Assembly (NCBI RefSeq): GCF_016889425.1
Contig: NZ_CP069513.1
Location: 1,054,001 to 1,118,000, forward strand
Length of the DNA: 64,000 bases
Direction: 5' to 3'
DNA from: Corynebacterium amycolatum
GTDB taxonomy: Bacteria; Actinomycetota; Actinomycetes; Mycobacteriales; Mycobacteriaceae
Below are positions 45,658 through 53,595 of this stretch, one piece after another. The notes beneath the pieces were generated by a model. The model saw only the letters and a program-made list of their open reading frames with translations. It was not told the DNA's origin and did no database searches. The translations under genes and the position numbers were made by a program. Position 1 is the first letter of the stretch. Each line of letters begins with the position of its first letter.

Positions 45658-45730
45658 GCTCCCATCGTCTAGAGGCCTAGGACTCCGCCCTTTCACGGCG
45701 GCAACACGGGTTCGAATCCCGTTGGGAGTA
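45658..45730 (+). tRNA. tRNA-Glu (anticodon TTC)
   Basis: 73 nt. Acceptor GCTCCCA/TGGGAGT, anticodon loop CTTTCAC, T-arm ACGGGTTCGAATCCCGT. Followed by genomic CCA (45731-45733). Confidence 0.95.
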
Positions 45731-45747
45731 CCACTAAAAATCATGAT

Positions 45748-45821
45748 GGCCCTGTGGCGCAGTTGGTTAGCGCGCCGCCCTGTCACGGCGGAGGTCGCGG
45801 GTTCAAGTCCCGTCAGGGTCG
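45748..45821 (+). tRNA. tRNA-Asp (anticodon GTC), copy 1
   Basis: 74 nt. Acceptor GGCCCTG/CAGGGTC, anticodon loop CTGTCAC. Identical in sequence to the copy at 46359-46432. Confidence 0.95.
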
Positions 45822-45829
45822 CAATTCTA

Positions 45830-45861
45830 AACACCAGTTCCGGTTGGAGCTGGTGTTTTTT
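45830..45861 (+). terminator. Terminator after tRNA-Glu/tRNA-Asp
   Basis: AACACCAGTTCC and GGAGCTGGTGTT, 12-bp stem with one G-T pair, loop GGTT, then TTTTT. Confidence 0.85.
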
Positions 45862-45906
45862 GCTTTTGGTTAGTGGTGCGCTGGGCGTCGGTATGTGTGG
45901 GGGGGC

Positions 45907-46111
45907 AAAAAGTGTGTTTGATTCTCAAGATAGTGACTGCCCCCCCAACTGCGGCAGCTCCACAACCCGGGGTCAAGTAGCAAAACTGACAGTCCGAAAG
46001 ATTGCGGGCTGCACAAGCGAATGTGGGCTGCAAATGTGAAACTGTGCGAGTTTATGACACTTCCAGGCCATTTTTCGGGCCATTTTTGACATAAACGCAG
46101 TCAGTAACTCG
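45907..46111 (-). repeat. Dispersed inverted-repeat element, copy 3 (longest match)
   Basis: Fills most of the 537-nt gap between the two tRNA-Asp genes. Core 46025-46111 matches copies 1 and 2 (GGGCTGCAAATGTGAAACTG, GCGAGTTTATGACACTT, CGGGCCATTTTTGACATAAA, CAGTCAGTAACTCG). An additional block 45907-45938 (AAAAGTGTGTTTGATTCTCA, AGATAGTGACTG) matches copy 1 in reverse. The remaining 46112-46358 shows no gene. Confidence 0.75.
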
Positions 46112-46358
46112 CATTAAGAGCTAAGTGGCAAAAAGCGTCCACCCGGCGACATACTGAGCGGACATACTTTTGTCTGTTAACCCGTCGCTGCCACCGGGGT
46201 GCCACAGTCTAGGTTGCCCCGAGCCCCGGGGCCAGATGTCAGTTTTCAACTTAAAATATCTGCTATGAACTGGCGATTTGCTTATGTTTAGCGCTGTTCT
46301 GTAGAGTAACAACTCGTGCGCAGCGCTGGTAATCCAGAAAGATGAGCACAGCATTTAA

Positions 46359-46432
46359 GGCCCTGTGGCGCAGTTGGTTAGCGCGCCGCCCTGTCACGGC
46401 GGAGGTCGCGGGTTCAAGTCCCGTCAGGGTCG
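46359..46432 (+). tRNA. tRNA-Asp (anticodon GTC), copy 2
   Basis: 74 nt, identical to copy 1. Followed 22 nt later by tRNA-Phe. Confidence 0.95.
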
Positions 46433-46454
46433 CCACTTGATTAATTTCAAGTCT

Positions 46455-46527
46455 GGCCAGATAGCTCAGTCGGTAGAGCGTCCGCCTGAAAAGTGGAAGG
46501 TCAGCGGTTCGATCCCGCTTCTGGCCA
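46455..46527 (+). tRNA. tRNA-Phe (anticodon GAA)
   Basis: 73 nt. Acceptor GGCCAGA/TCTGGCC, anticodon loop CTGAAAA, T-arm AGCGGTTCGATCCCGCT. CCA not encoded (ACAA follows). Confidence 0.95.
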
Positions 46528-46532
46528 CAATT

Positions 46533-46570
46533 AATCCCCAGTCCGGAAACGGACCGGGGATTCTTTGTTT
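46533..46570 (+). terminator. Terminator after tRNA-Phe
   Basis: AATCCCCAGTCCG and CGGACCGGGGATT, 13-bp stem with one mismatch, GAAA loop, T-rich tail. Confidence 0.85.
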
Positions 46571-46685
46571 TTACCAGGTGTTTGTCGCGGGAATCGTCGT
46601 AAAGCAAAGTGCATTGCGCCGTGCGAAAACCTTAAAGTGGGGGAAATTAAACCGCGTGCACACCCTAGCGGATAGGATGTTGTGC

Positions 46686-47141
46686 ATGAGTAAGGAATTC
46701 GCCTCAGCAGGAACGCTGTCCCACGATAAGACGCTGCCGTGGGTCGTGCGCATCTTCGTCTACACGGATGCTGAGGGCAGCCAATCGGCTGCTGAGAAGG
46801 TTCGTGGGGTGCTCGCGGAACTGATTCCGGATCAGGAAGTCAACGTCTACGAGGATGTCATGCCCGATGTGGGGCGCACCTCTTCGCTCGCTGATTTGTG
46901 GGCGGAGGCCAACCCAGGCATGGATCCGGGGGATCGGAAGCGTTATCGCATCAGTGTGGTGGCTCCGGGGCTTTCTCACTGCGAAATGGCGGATTTGGCA
47001 GGCCCGCTCGCTGAGGCCGTCAGCCCGGGGTGGGCAGAAGGTGAGGCTGCGGCTAAGGTCGCGAAGGGCGATGTCCCGTGCCGTGTCGCTGTCGGGCGTG
47101 CCGACGAGCACCCGGGCGAACCCCCGCTAGTGCAGAATTAG
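46686..47141 (+). CDS. Conserved hypothetical protein
   Basis: 151 residues. I do not recognise the family. No signal peptide or membrane segment; a mixed alpha/beta composition with RIFVYTDAEGSQSAAEKVRG near the N-terminus and a repeated AEG/AEA pattern near the C-terminus. TAGGAT ends 7 nt before the ATG, with no Shine-Dalgarno, so the ATG at 46686 is favoured over upstream in-frame codons that run into tRNA-Phe. Confidence 0.6.
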   Translation: MSKEFASAGTLSHDKTLPWVVRIFVYTDAEGSQSAAEKVRGVLAELIPDQEVNVYEDVMPDVGRTSSLADLWAEANPGMDPGDRKRYRISVVAPGLSHCEMADLAGPLAEAVSPGWAEGEAAAKVAKGDVPCRVAVGRADEHPGEPPLVQN

Positions 47142-47248
47142 CCAGGATTCGGAATTAATCCGAAGCGAGAGCTGTTATCTGGGTTACATCCTAAGAGTCG
47201 TTTGCAATGACGACGCTTCACAACCACGAGAGGGAAGTGATTCCGAAA

Positions 47249-47530
47249 ATGGCACACACTATTTCGCATGATGAGGCCGGTCAGCGCTACGTTCTCACCG
47301 TAGAGGGAGAAGAGGCCGGTTTTGCCGCTTACACCCCGGTGGAAGGTGCCCTGGATTTTGACCACACGGTAGTAGATGGCAAATTCCGTGGACAAGGCCT
47401 GTCCAAGCCGCTTATCGCAGGTGCGCTGGATGATGTTCGGAAGAACAACCGCAAGATTCGCACCAGCTGCTCCGCTGTTGCCAACTTCGTCGAGAAAAAC
47501 CCGGAATACCAGGATCTACTGGTTGACTAG
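47249..47530 (+). CDS. Small GNAT-family acetyltransferase (NATD1/YjdJ type)
   Basis: 93 residues, core VDGKFRGQGLSKPLIAGALDDVRKNNRKI, then the terminal ENxEYQ-like CSAVANFVEKNPEYQDLL, as in single-domain NATD1/YhcT-like acetyltransferases. Binds acetyl-CoA; acceptor unknown. The ATG at 47249 has GGGAAG upstream; the ATG at 47207 would add 14 residues without similarity to the family. Confidence 0.75.
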   Translation: MAHTISHDEAGQRYVLTVEGEEAGFAAYTPVEGALDFDHTVVDGKFRGQGLSKPLIAGALDDVRKNNRKIRTSCSAVANFVEKNPEYQDLLVD

Positions 47531-47549
47531 TCGCTGAAGGGCAAAGAAC

Positions 47550-47612
47550 GCATAAAGAAACCGACCGGCTGCTCACGATAGCAAGAGCAGCCGGTCGGCT
47601 TATTTATGCGTA
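47550..47612. terminator. Bidirectional terminator, GNAT gene and cysE
   Basis: CGACCGGCTGCTC (47562-47574) and GAGCAGCCGGTCG (47585-47597), with outer CATAAA/TTTATG. The stem lies between two convergent genes. Confidence 0.8.
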
Positions 47613-47632
47613 GAGATAGCTTTAGGGCAGGG

Positions 47633-48226
47633 CTAGATGAAGTCCCCGTCACCCTGGACGTACACCGCCGGATCGCACAACGGCTTGTGTTCGCCGGGCT
47701 TGGCAGGGCGTACGCGGCCCGGAATCCCTATCACGATGGAATCGGGTGGGCAGCTGTGGGTGACCACGGAGTTGGCGCCAATCGATGAACCCGCACCAAT
47801 TGTGATCGGGCCAAGGACTTTCGCACCTGCCCCGACGGTGACGTTGTCCTCCAGAGTTGGGTGGCGTTTTACCTTCTCCAGTGAGCGGCCGCCGAGTGTC
47901 ACACCGTGGTAGAGCATGCAGCCGTCACCGATCTCTGCGGTTTCACCAATGACGATGCCCATGCCGTGGTCGATGAAGAACCTTCGGCCAATTTGAGCGC
48001 CCGGGTGAATCTCAATACCAGTCAGCCAACGGGAAAACTGTGCGAGTACTCGTGCAATGCCCTTGAAAATCCCGCCTCGTTTCCAGAGGCGGTGCGAGAA
48101 TCGGTGAATCCAGATTGCGTGTAGGCCGGAGTAGACAATGGCATTTTCTACATCACTGCGCGCAGCTGGGTCATGCGCACGGGCATTGTCCAGATCCTCT
48201 TTGAGGATTCGGAAAAAGTCACTCAT
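47633..48226 (-). CDS. cysE: Serine O-acetyltransferase CysE
   Basis: 197 residues. Left-handed beta-helix with hexapeptide repeats ([60 protein letters not shown]). Makes O-acetylserine from serine and acetyl-CoA for CysK. Start at 48226: TAGAAT ends 8 nt upstream; a TTG 9 nt earlier abuts that box. It follows cysK by about 115 nt. Confidence 0.94.
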   Translation of the reverse strand: MSDFFRILKEDLDNARAHDPAARSDVENAIVYSGLHAIWIHRFSHRLWKRGGIFKGIARVLAQFSRWLTGIEIHPGAQIGRRFFIDHGMGIVIGETAEIGDGCMLYHGVTLGGRSLEKVKRHPTLEDNVTVGAGAKVLGPITIGAGSSIGANSVVTHSCPPDSIVIGIPGRVRPAKPGEHKPLCDPAVYVQGDGDFI

Positions 48227-48340
48227 GGGCGTCAATTCTATCTGGTCGGAAGTGTGGGCAATGCAAAACCCGCTTGCCGACGGAAAGTGCCAGCTAGCGG
48301 GCTCTGCAGAGAAGGTTACGGGCGCTTATAGCGCTTGGTT

Positions 48341-49273
48341 TTAGTCGCGCAGGTCCTCGTACAGGATGGAGGAGACGTAGCGCTCGCCGAAGTCAGGGAC
48401 AATCACGACGATGTTCTTGCCCTCAGCCTCCGGGCGGGCTGCAATCTCGAGAGCAGCCTTGATGTTTGCACCGGCGGAAATGCCGCCGAGGATGCCCTCG
48501 GCTGCAGCAACCTTGCGGGAGACCTCAATAGCGTCCTCGTTGGTAACCGCAATAATCTCGTCGAGAAGCTCCTGGTCGAGAACCTCTGGGATAAAGTTTG
48601 CGCCCAGGCCCTGAATCTTGTGCGGGCCGGCGGTGCCCTCGGTCAGCAGTGGGGAGGCCTTCGGCTCAACGGCCACCAGCTTGATGTCCGAGTTGTGCTT
48701 CTTCAGCGTGCGACCAGCACCGGTAATGGTGCCGCCGGTGCCGACTCCAGCCACGAAGTAATCAACCTTGCCGTCGGTAGCTTCCCAGATTTCTTCACCA
48801 GTGGTTGCCTCGTGGATAGCCGGGTTGGCCGGGTTGGCGAACTGGGAAGCCAGGATTGCATTGTCGGTGTTAGCCACGATTTCGTTGGCCTTATCGACAG
48901 CACCGCGCATGCCATCTGCGCCCGGGGTGAGTACAAGCTCAGCGCCGAATGCGCGCAGAACGACGCGGCGCTCCTGGCTCATGGTGTCCGGCATAGTGAG
49001 AATGACCTTGTAACCGCGGGCTGCGCCGACCATTGCCAGCGCGATACCGGTGTTGCCCGAGGTACCCTCGACGATGGTTCCGCCCGGATTGAGCTCGCCA
49101 GAGCGCTCGGCGGCATCGATAATTGCGTTGCCGATGCGGTCCTTGACCGAGTTGGCAGGGTTGTAAAACTCCAGCTTGGCAATCACGTTGCCCGGCAGGC
49201 CCTCGGTAACACGGTTGAGCTTAACCAGCGGGGTGTTGCCGATCAGTTCAGTGACATCGTTATAAATAGTCAT
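48341..49273 (-). CDS. cysK: O-acetylserine sulfhydrylase (cysteine synthase) CysK
   Basis: 310 residues. PLP Lys 44 in NPANSVKDR, the substrate loop TSGNTG near residue 70, and [10 protein letters not shown] near 180. Combines sulfide with O-acetylserine. An McbR-type operator lies about 90 nt upstream, which agrees with sulfur control. Confidence 0.95.
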   Translation of the reverse strand: MTIYNDVTELIGNTPLVKLNRVTEGLPGNVIAKLEFYNPANSVKDRIGNAIIDAAERSGELNPGGTIVEGTSGNTGIALAMVGAARGYKVILTMPDTMSQERRVVLRAFGAELVLTPGADGMRGAVDKANEIVANTDNAILASQFANPANPAIHEATTGEEIWEATDGKVDYFVAGVGTGGTITGAGRTLKKHNSDIKLVAVEPKASPLLTEGTAGPHKIQGLGANFIPEVLDQELLDEIIAVTNEDAIEVSRKVAAAEGILGGISAGANIKAALEIAARPEAEGKNIVVIVPDFGERYVSSILYEDLRD

Positions 49274-49360
49274 TAATCTTATCCATTCCGGAAATCACAG
49301 AGGACTTCCTAATGAGTTTTCGCGTGTAGCCGTAGTGTACGCCTGATGCTGCAATTAGTA

Positions 49361-49376
49361 CAGACCAGTTCGTCTA
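49361..49376 (-). promoter_or_regulatory. McbR-like operator upstream of cysK
   Basis: CAGAC-N6-GTCTA, one base from the TAGAC-N6-GTCTA core bound by the sulfur regulator McbR in C. glutamicum. A TACTAAT -10-like sequence is right next to it on the minus strand. The rest of 49274-49584 shows no gene. Confidence 0.6.
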
Positions 49377-49584
49377 TTTTGGGAATTGCGTGGGGAAGGG
49401 GGCTGTTAATTCCGGTGTTACCACCGTCACAGCCGCCGCGGCCGGCACCGTCGCAGTCACACCGCTGATTTCGCAATGCTCCTGCTCTTACCACGTTAAC
49501 GCTATGTGATTGCCCTGCTCGTCTTTACCTCCATTGTGAGGGTAAAGAGCCGTAAAGTTCCTTAGAATCCACTATTCTGAGACG

Positions 49585-49833
49585 TGATTTACGGTGCACG
49601 GGAATGCCTTGTAAATAGGCAGCGGCCCTCGCCACTGTGATTGGGCGCGATTGCGGCCGTTATCTGCACAGCGGTTATATGCGATAACCGAAAACGCAGG
49701 CAATGGATCCGATGATTGCGGTGCTTCGTCGAAGCCACTCAGGGGGACTCAAACCTTTGGGGAAGGAGGCGAGGCATTAATAGAAGTGTGAAGCTTTCCT
49801 CAGCCCATTAGCCAGGAGACCGACTGTAAATCA
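49585..49833 (+). ncRNA. Cobalamin riboswitch upstream of cbiM
   Basis: Conserved B12-riboswitch elements in order: GGTGCACGGGAATGCC, GGCCCTCGCCACTGTGA, GAAGCCACTC, GAAGGAGGCG and AGCCAGGAGACCGAC. Closing helix P1: TGATTTAC (49585-49592) with GTAAATCA (49826-49833). Expression platform 49834-49909 holds CCAAT/ATTGG hairpin arms and the cbiM start region. Usually lowers expression when adenosylcobalamin is bound. Confidence 0.9.
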
Positions 49834-49909
49834 TCCAATTCGCGTCCGCGGATTGGCGGTCGAGCGGTGCTGTCGAGGTGAATAGCGCCGCAGAAAGAAG
49901 ATTTACATC

Positions 49910-50692
49910 ATGCATATTGCTGAGGGATTTCTCCCAGTTACTCATTGCATTGGGTGGGGTGTAGCTGCCGCTCCCTTTGTCATTCACGGCGCAGTTCAAG
50001 CCAAGCGCACTATGAAACAGCATCCCGGTAGCGGCATGCTGCTCGGTGCTGCCGGTGCGTTTACTTTCGTGCTCTCCGCAATCAAGATTCCATCCGTGAC
50101 GGGTTCCACTTCGCACCCGACAGGTACGGGTTTTGGTGCTGTAATCTTCAAACCTCCGGTGATGGCGCTGCTTGGCTCCATCGTGTTGCTCTTCCAAGCA
50201 ATCTTGCTCGCTCACGGCGGCATTACGACGCTCGGTGCGAACATCTTCTCCATGGCAATCGTCGGCCCGTGGGTCGGCTACGCCTTCTACGTATTGACTC
50301 GAAAGCTCGGTGGAGGCCTGCTGCCAGGTGTGTTTATGGCAGCGTTCTTCGCTGACCTCTCCACCTACGTCGTGACCTCCATGCAGCTCGCTCTTGCGCA
50401 CCCGGCAAACCCGGGCGGTGTTGGCGGCGCGCTGGCTACATTCCTCGGCCTGTTCGCTATCACGCAGATTCCGCTGGCAATCATCGAGGCTCTCGTCACC
50501 GTCATTCTCATGCGCACCCTGCTGGCAGTGGCACACACTGAGCTCCTCGATCTCGGCTTCCTGTCCCGCTTCGGCGATGCGCCAGCACCGGCGCTGGAGG
50601 CGAAAGCTGCAGACACCACAACCAACGCTGTTGCAGGGTCTGCCACTTCGCAGAATGCTTCAGCTGCATCCGTATCCGGCCAGAAGCAGTAG
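49910..50692 (+). CDS. cbiM: Cobalt ECF transporter component CbiM
   Basis: 260 residues with about seven membrane helices. The N-terminal MHIAEGFLP supplies the metal ligands (Met 1, His 2). CbiM is the substrate-specific membrane part of the cobalt importer. Gene order cbiM-N-Q-O is standard. GAAAGAAG lies about 10 nt before the ATG. Confidence 0.94.
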   Translation: MHIAEGFLPVTHCIGWGVAAAPFVIHGAVQAKRTMKQHPGSGMLLGAAGAFTFVLSAIKIPSVTGSTSHPTGTGFGAVIFKPPVMALLGSIVLLFQAILLAHGGITTLGANIFSMAIVGPWVGYAFYVLTRKLGGGLLPGVFMAAFFADLSTYVVTSMQLALAHPANPGGVGGALATFLGLFAITQIPLAIIEALVTVILMRTLLAVAHTELLDLGFLSRFGDAPAPALEAKAADTTTNAVAGSATSQNASAASVSGQKQ

Positions 50693-50730
50693 CCGTCGTC
50701 AAGCGAAAAGAAGCGAAAGAGAGCACGATT

Positions 50731-51108
50731 ATGAATGCAAAAAACAACGCGCAGATTGTCGACGCACAGGCAGCTAGCCGGCCGAAGAAGAACTCCGTGT
50801 GGGGCAGCGTCGGTCTTATTGTCCTGGTAGTCGTAATTGCCATGTTCCCGCTGTTCTTCAACTACGGCGACGACGACGCAGAGGAGCCGTTCGCCGGCAC
50901 TGATGCCACCGCTACGGAGACAATTCAGGAAATGGACCCGAACTACGAGCCGTGGTTCGAGCCACTCGTCGGCGAACTGCCGGGTGAGGTCGAGTCGGGT
51001 CTGTTCGCGCTCCAGGCCGTTATCGGTGCTGGCGTCCTGTTCTACGTTATTGGCTTCTACCGAGGGAAGGCTGCTGCGCGTTCAGACAAGCGCGAGAAAG
51101 AGCAGTGA
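50731..51108 (+). CDS. cbiN: Cobalt transporter accessory protein CbiN
   Basis: 125 residues with two membrane helices flanking an extracellular loop rich in acidic residues (DDDAEEPFAGTDA then EMDPNYEPWFEPL). CbiN works with CbiM for metal loading. The stop overlaps the cbiQ GTG as GTGA. Confidence 0.88.
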   Translation: MNAKNNAQIVDAQAASRPKKNSVWGSVGLIVLVVVIAMFPLFFNYGDDDAEEPFAGTDATATETIQEMDPNYEPWFEPLVGELPGEVESGLFALQAVIGAGVLFYVIGFYRGKAAARSDKREKEQ

Positions 51109-51842
51109 ATGCGCTAGAAGCCGCAGCGGCGCGCAGCGCTTGGGCGCGCCGTAACGTGGGCGAAAAGATCCTGCTGCTCGGTGGGCTGTTGATTCTGGCG
51201 GTTGCGCTTCCGCCAATTCCCTTTGCGCCGGTCATTGCGGTCATTGCTTGGTTTATTGCGTACATAGCCCGGGTGCCCCGCAAGCTGTATGTGGCAATGG
51301 TGCTGGCACCGGCGGTTTTTGTGCTCGTCGGCGCGTTTCCGATTTTGGTAGCGCTTACTCCCGACGGTCTCGCGTGGTCGCCGGATGGCCCGCAGCGAAT
51401 GGCGCAGGTTGTGATGCGTTCGTTTGCGGGTATCAGCTGCACGATGGTCTTTGCGCTGACCACTCCGATTTCGGAGCTCATTGCGTGGCTCGACAAACGT
51501 GGCATGCCTCGGTACCTGACGTACCTTGCTGAAGTGATTTATCGGATGACTGGCGTGCTGATTCACTCCGCGCACTCAATGACAGAAGCCCAAGCGCGAC
51601 GTCTTGGGCACTCCACGCGCCGGGCGATGATTCGTGATGTCGCGGCGCAGTCCGCCAGCCTCTTTGTCATCGCTTTTGCTCGAGCCCGCAAGATGCAAGA
51701 AGGAATTGAGCTGCGTGCCGATCCGAGCGCAATGAAAGTACTGGTTATTTCGCGGCCGAGCCAGCCGAAGTTCCTCGCGATATCCAGTGCATTACTTTTG
51801 TCGTTGATTGCGGCCTGGGCGCTGCTGAAATGGGGTGTATAG
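51105..51842 (+). CDS. cbiQ: Cobalt ECF transporter transmembrane protein CbiQ
   Basis: 245 residues, several membrane helices and the ECF-T loop (SMTEAQARRLGHSTRRAMIRD near residue 160, with the two Ala-Arg-Gly-like segments that contact the ATPase). Couples CbiO to CbiMN. GTG start overlaps the cbiN stop. Confidence 0.88.
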   Translation: MNALEAAAARSAWARRNVGEKILLLGGLLILAVALPPIPFAPVIAVIAWFIAYIARVPRKLYVAMVLAPAVFVLVGAFPILVALTPDGLAWSPDGPQRMAQVVMRSFAGISCTMVFALTTPISELIAWLDKRGMPRYLTYLAEVIYRMTGVLIHSAHSMTEAQARRLGHSTRRAMIRDVAAQSASLFVIAFARARKMQEGIELRADPSAMKVLVISRPSQPKFLAISSALLLSLIAAWALLKWGV

Positions 51843-51844
51843 GG

Positions 51845-52669
51845 ATGTCGATCAGTAGGAAAAATAGCGCTGATCGCGTGGATGGTGCCAGCGGCGCCAT
51901 TGTGGAAGCGGCCGCAGTTACATTCGCTTATGACGAAACCCACGTCCTGAAAGGCGTGGAGCTGGCAATTTCGGGTGGCGAGCGCCTAGCACTATTGGGC
52001 GCAAACGGTTCTGGCAAATCCACGCTGTTGCGTATGCTCGCGGGAGCGTCTAAGCCCGATGGCGGTGAGGTTCGCCTTGATGGCACCGCCTATAAGTACT
52101 CCCGGCACGGCCGCAATACGGTTCGCCGCTCAGTACAGATGGTCACGCAGGATCCGGATGAGCAAATCTTCGCGGCTAGCGTGTTTGCAGATGTCTCTTT
52201 CGGTCCCGTCAACCTGGGGCTGGAGAACGAGGAAGTCGAGCGGCGCGTCCGAGAGGCTCTAGGCACCGCCGAAATCACCGATCTCGCCGAACGCGTCCCG
52301 CACCAGCTCTCCTATGGTCAGCGCAAGCGCGTCGCTCTCGCAGGCGCACTGGCGATGCACCCACGCGTCCTGCTTCTCGACGAGCCCTCCGCCGGCCTCG
52401 ATCCGCAGGCGACCCGAAAGCTTGCACACACGCTCGATCAATTGCGCGATCAGGGCACAGCCGTCGTCGTCGCCACGCACGATATCGACTTCGCGTGGAA
52501 TTTCGCCGATCGGGCAGCAGTGCTTGCCGACGGCAAACTGCGAGTTGGCTCCAAAGAGGAAATTTTGGCGGATCGACGGTTGGTCGAACATGCTCGATTG
52601 GCTTTGCCTTGGGCGCCCGTAGTCTCCAAGGCGATTGGGCGAGATGTGCTCCATCCAGAAGATGTTTAG
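51845..52669 (+). CDS. cbiO: Cobalt ECF transporter ATPase CbiO
   Basis: 274 residues. Walker A GANGSGKST, Q-loop VTQDPDEQIF, signature LSYGQRKR (Tyr in place of the usual Gly-Gly pattern as in ECF ATPases), Walker B LLLDEPSAGLDP, His in ATHD. Drives cobalt uptake. Last gene of cbiMNQO; a convergent orphan riboswitch follows. Confidence 0.92.
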   Translation: MSISRKNSADRVDGASGAIVEAAAVTFAYDETHVLKGVELAISGGERLALLGANGSGKSTLLRMLAGASKPDGGEVRLDGTAYKYSRHGRNTVRRSVQMVTQDPDEQIFAASVFADVSFGPVNLGLENEEVERRVREALGTAEITDLAERVPHQLSYGQRKRVALAGALAMHPRVLLLDEPSAGLDPQATRKLAHTLDQLRDQGTAVVVATHDIDFAWNFADRAAVLADGKLRVGSKEEILADRRLVEHARLALPWAPVVSKAIGRDVLHPEDV

Positions 52670-52694
52670 GCGAGCGGTTTGGTTGGTGAATAGC

Positions 52695-52814
52695 TCATCG
52701 ATATGTGCAGCTAAACCACGCTAAAAATGAGAGAAACGCCCGCGGGTAGGGCGCAATGCCTATAAAGATAGGCCTAGAAATATAGGCGAAGCTGTCGCAT
52801 TTCTTCGCTTCCAT
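52695..52814 (-). CDS. Possible 39-residue small protein behind the orphan riboswitch
   Basis: ATG at 52814, 66 nt after the end of the minus-strand riboswitch, stop at 52695. The second half is hydrophobic (PIFIGIAPYPRAFLSFLAWF), which could be a short membrane segment. AGGTG is 11 nt upstream, a weak site. No homologue recalled. It is the only open frame of note in this stretch; may equally be noncoding. Confidence 0.25.
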   Translation of the reverse strand: MEAKKCDSFAYISRPIFIGIAPYPRAFLSFLAWFSCTYR

Positions 52815-52880
52815 TTCACGTCACACCTGTCCGCGGGCGATCTCCGTGGCCGTGGCACTTTGCAGTGTCTTCGGCGCATC

Positions 52881-53110
52881 AGGCAGGTATTCGGACTTCC
52901 TGGCGTGACCGACAATAAGGGGATGACGACTGCCGCTTGCTTCGATGCTTACGTGCAGAACCTTATTATCAATTTTCCTACTTTTCGCCGCTTCCCAAGG
53001 TTGAAATAACCTCAGTGCCGTTGGCGAATTTTGTTCCAGATTACCGCTGCGGGACAGTTCCGGAATTGCACCGGATTCCCTCTTGCGTTTGCTGTGCACC
53101 ACCTTCGGAC
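52881..53110 (-). ncRNA. Orphan cobalamin riboswitch, antisense orientation to cbiO
   Basis: Minus-strand reading gives, in order, AAGGTGGTGCAC, GAGGGAATCCGGTGCAATTC, CTGTCCCGCAGCGGTAA, GAAGCAAGCGGCAGTC and CCAGGAAGTCCGAATACCTG CC, the canonical B12 riboswitch. No recognised gene lies downstream before cbiO, whose 3' end it points at. 40-200 nt past it are hairpins GCCTAT/ATAGGC and GCCC/GGGC followed by a T-rich stretch. Confidence 0.9.
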
Positions 53111-53139
53111 AACCACGTGGAGGACGTAGCATTGAAAGT

Positions 53140-53595
53140 GGAACTCAACAAAACCTGTTGCATGAATGACAATAGCGCACCAAAGTAAATCAGCGACAGT
53201 GTTTTTCGAAAATGTCCGCATTGGGGGTAAAACGCCGTTCATTACCCTCTGTTATCAACATTCACGCAGTTTATTAGCGGAAAAATAGCTACCCCTGCCT
53301 TGTATCCATTCGGCCGAGGCGGGGCTAATGACAGGATTTATCCTGGTATTTTCTTTACGTACTTGTAGAGAAACCTAGTTGTTTCCTAAGATTGTGTGAC
53401 GGATGCCTTAATGCAGGTGTACCCGTTCGGAGGGTACTATCTACTTTGTACGGTTTACAGCCCCCGAAAGGGTCCGTAGCCGCTGAGCGGTAGTTGGCCA
53501 TTTCGTAGGAGTGTAAGTCGGCGCGAAGTCACAGGCTGATGGTGCCTCTGTGGGTGCCAGTGAAGTAATTTGCCCGTTACGCAGGAGGACGCGAG
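53140..53595 (+). other. Long leader region upstream of ramA
   Basis: About 455 nt without a convincing gene. It must contain the ramA promoter, and on the other strand the riboswitch promoter. GGAGG is 7 nt before the ramA ATG. Nothing else stands out. Confidence 0.4.

Noticed and set aside
52821..53132. 103-codon minus-strand open frame after cbiO
   Set aside because: It is the cobalamin riboswitch read as protein; conserved RNA motifs explain the sequence and composition is not protein-like.
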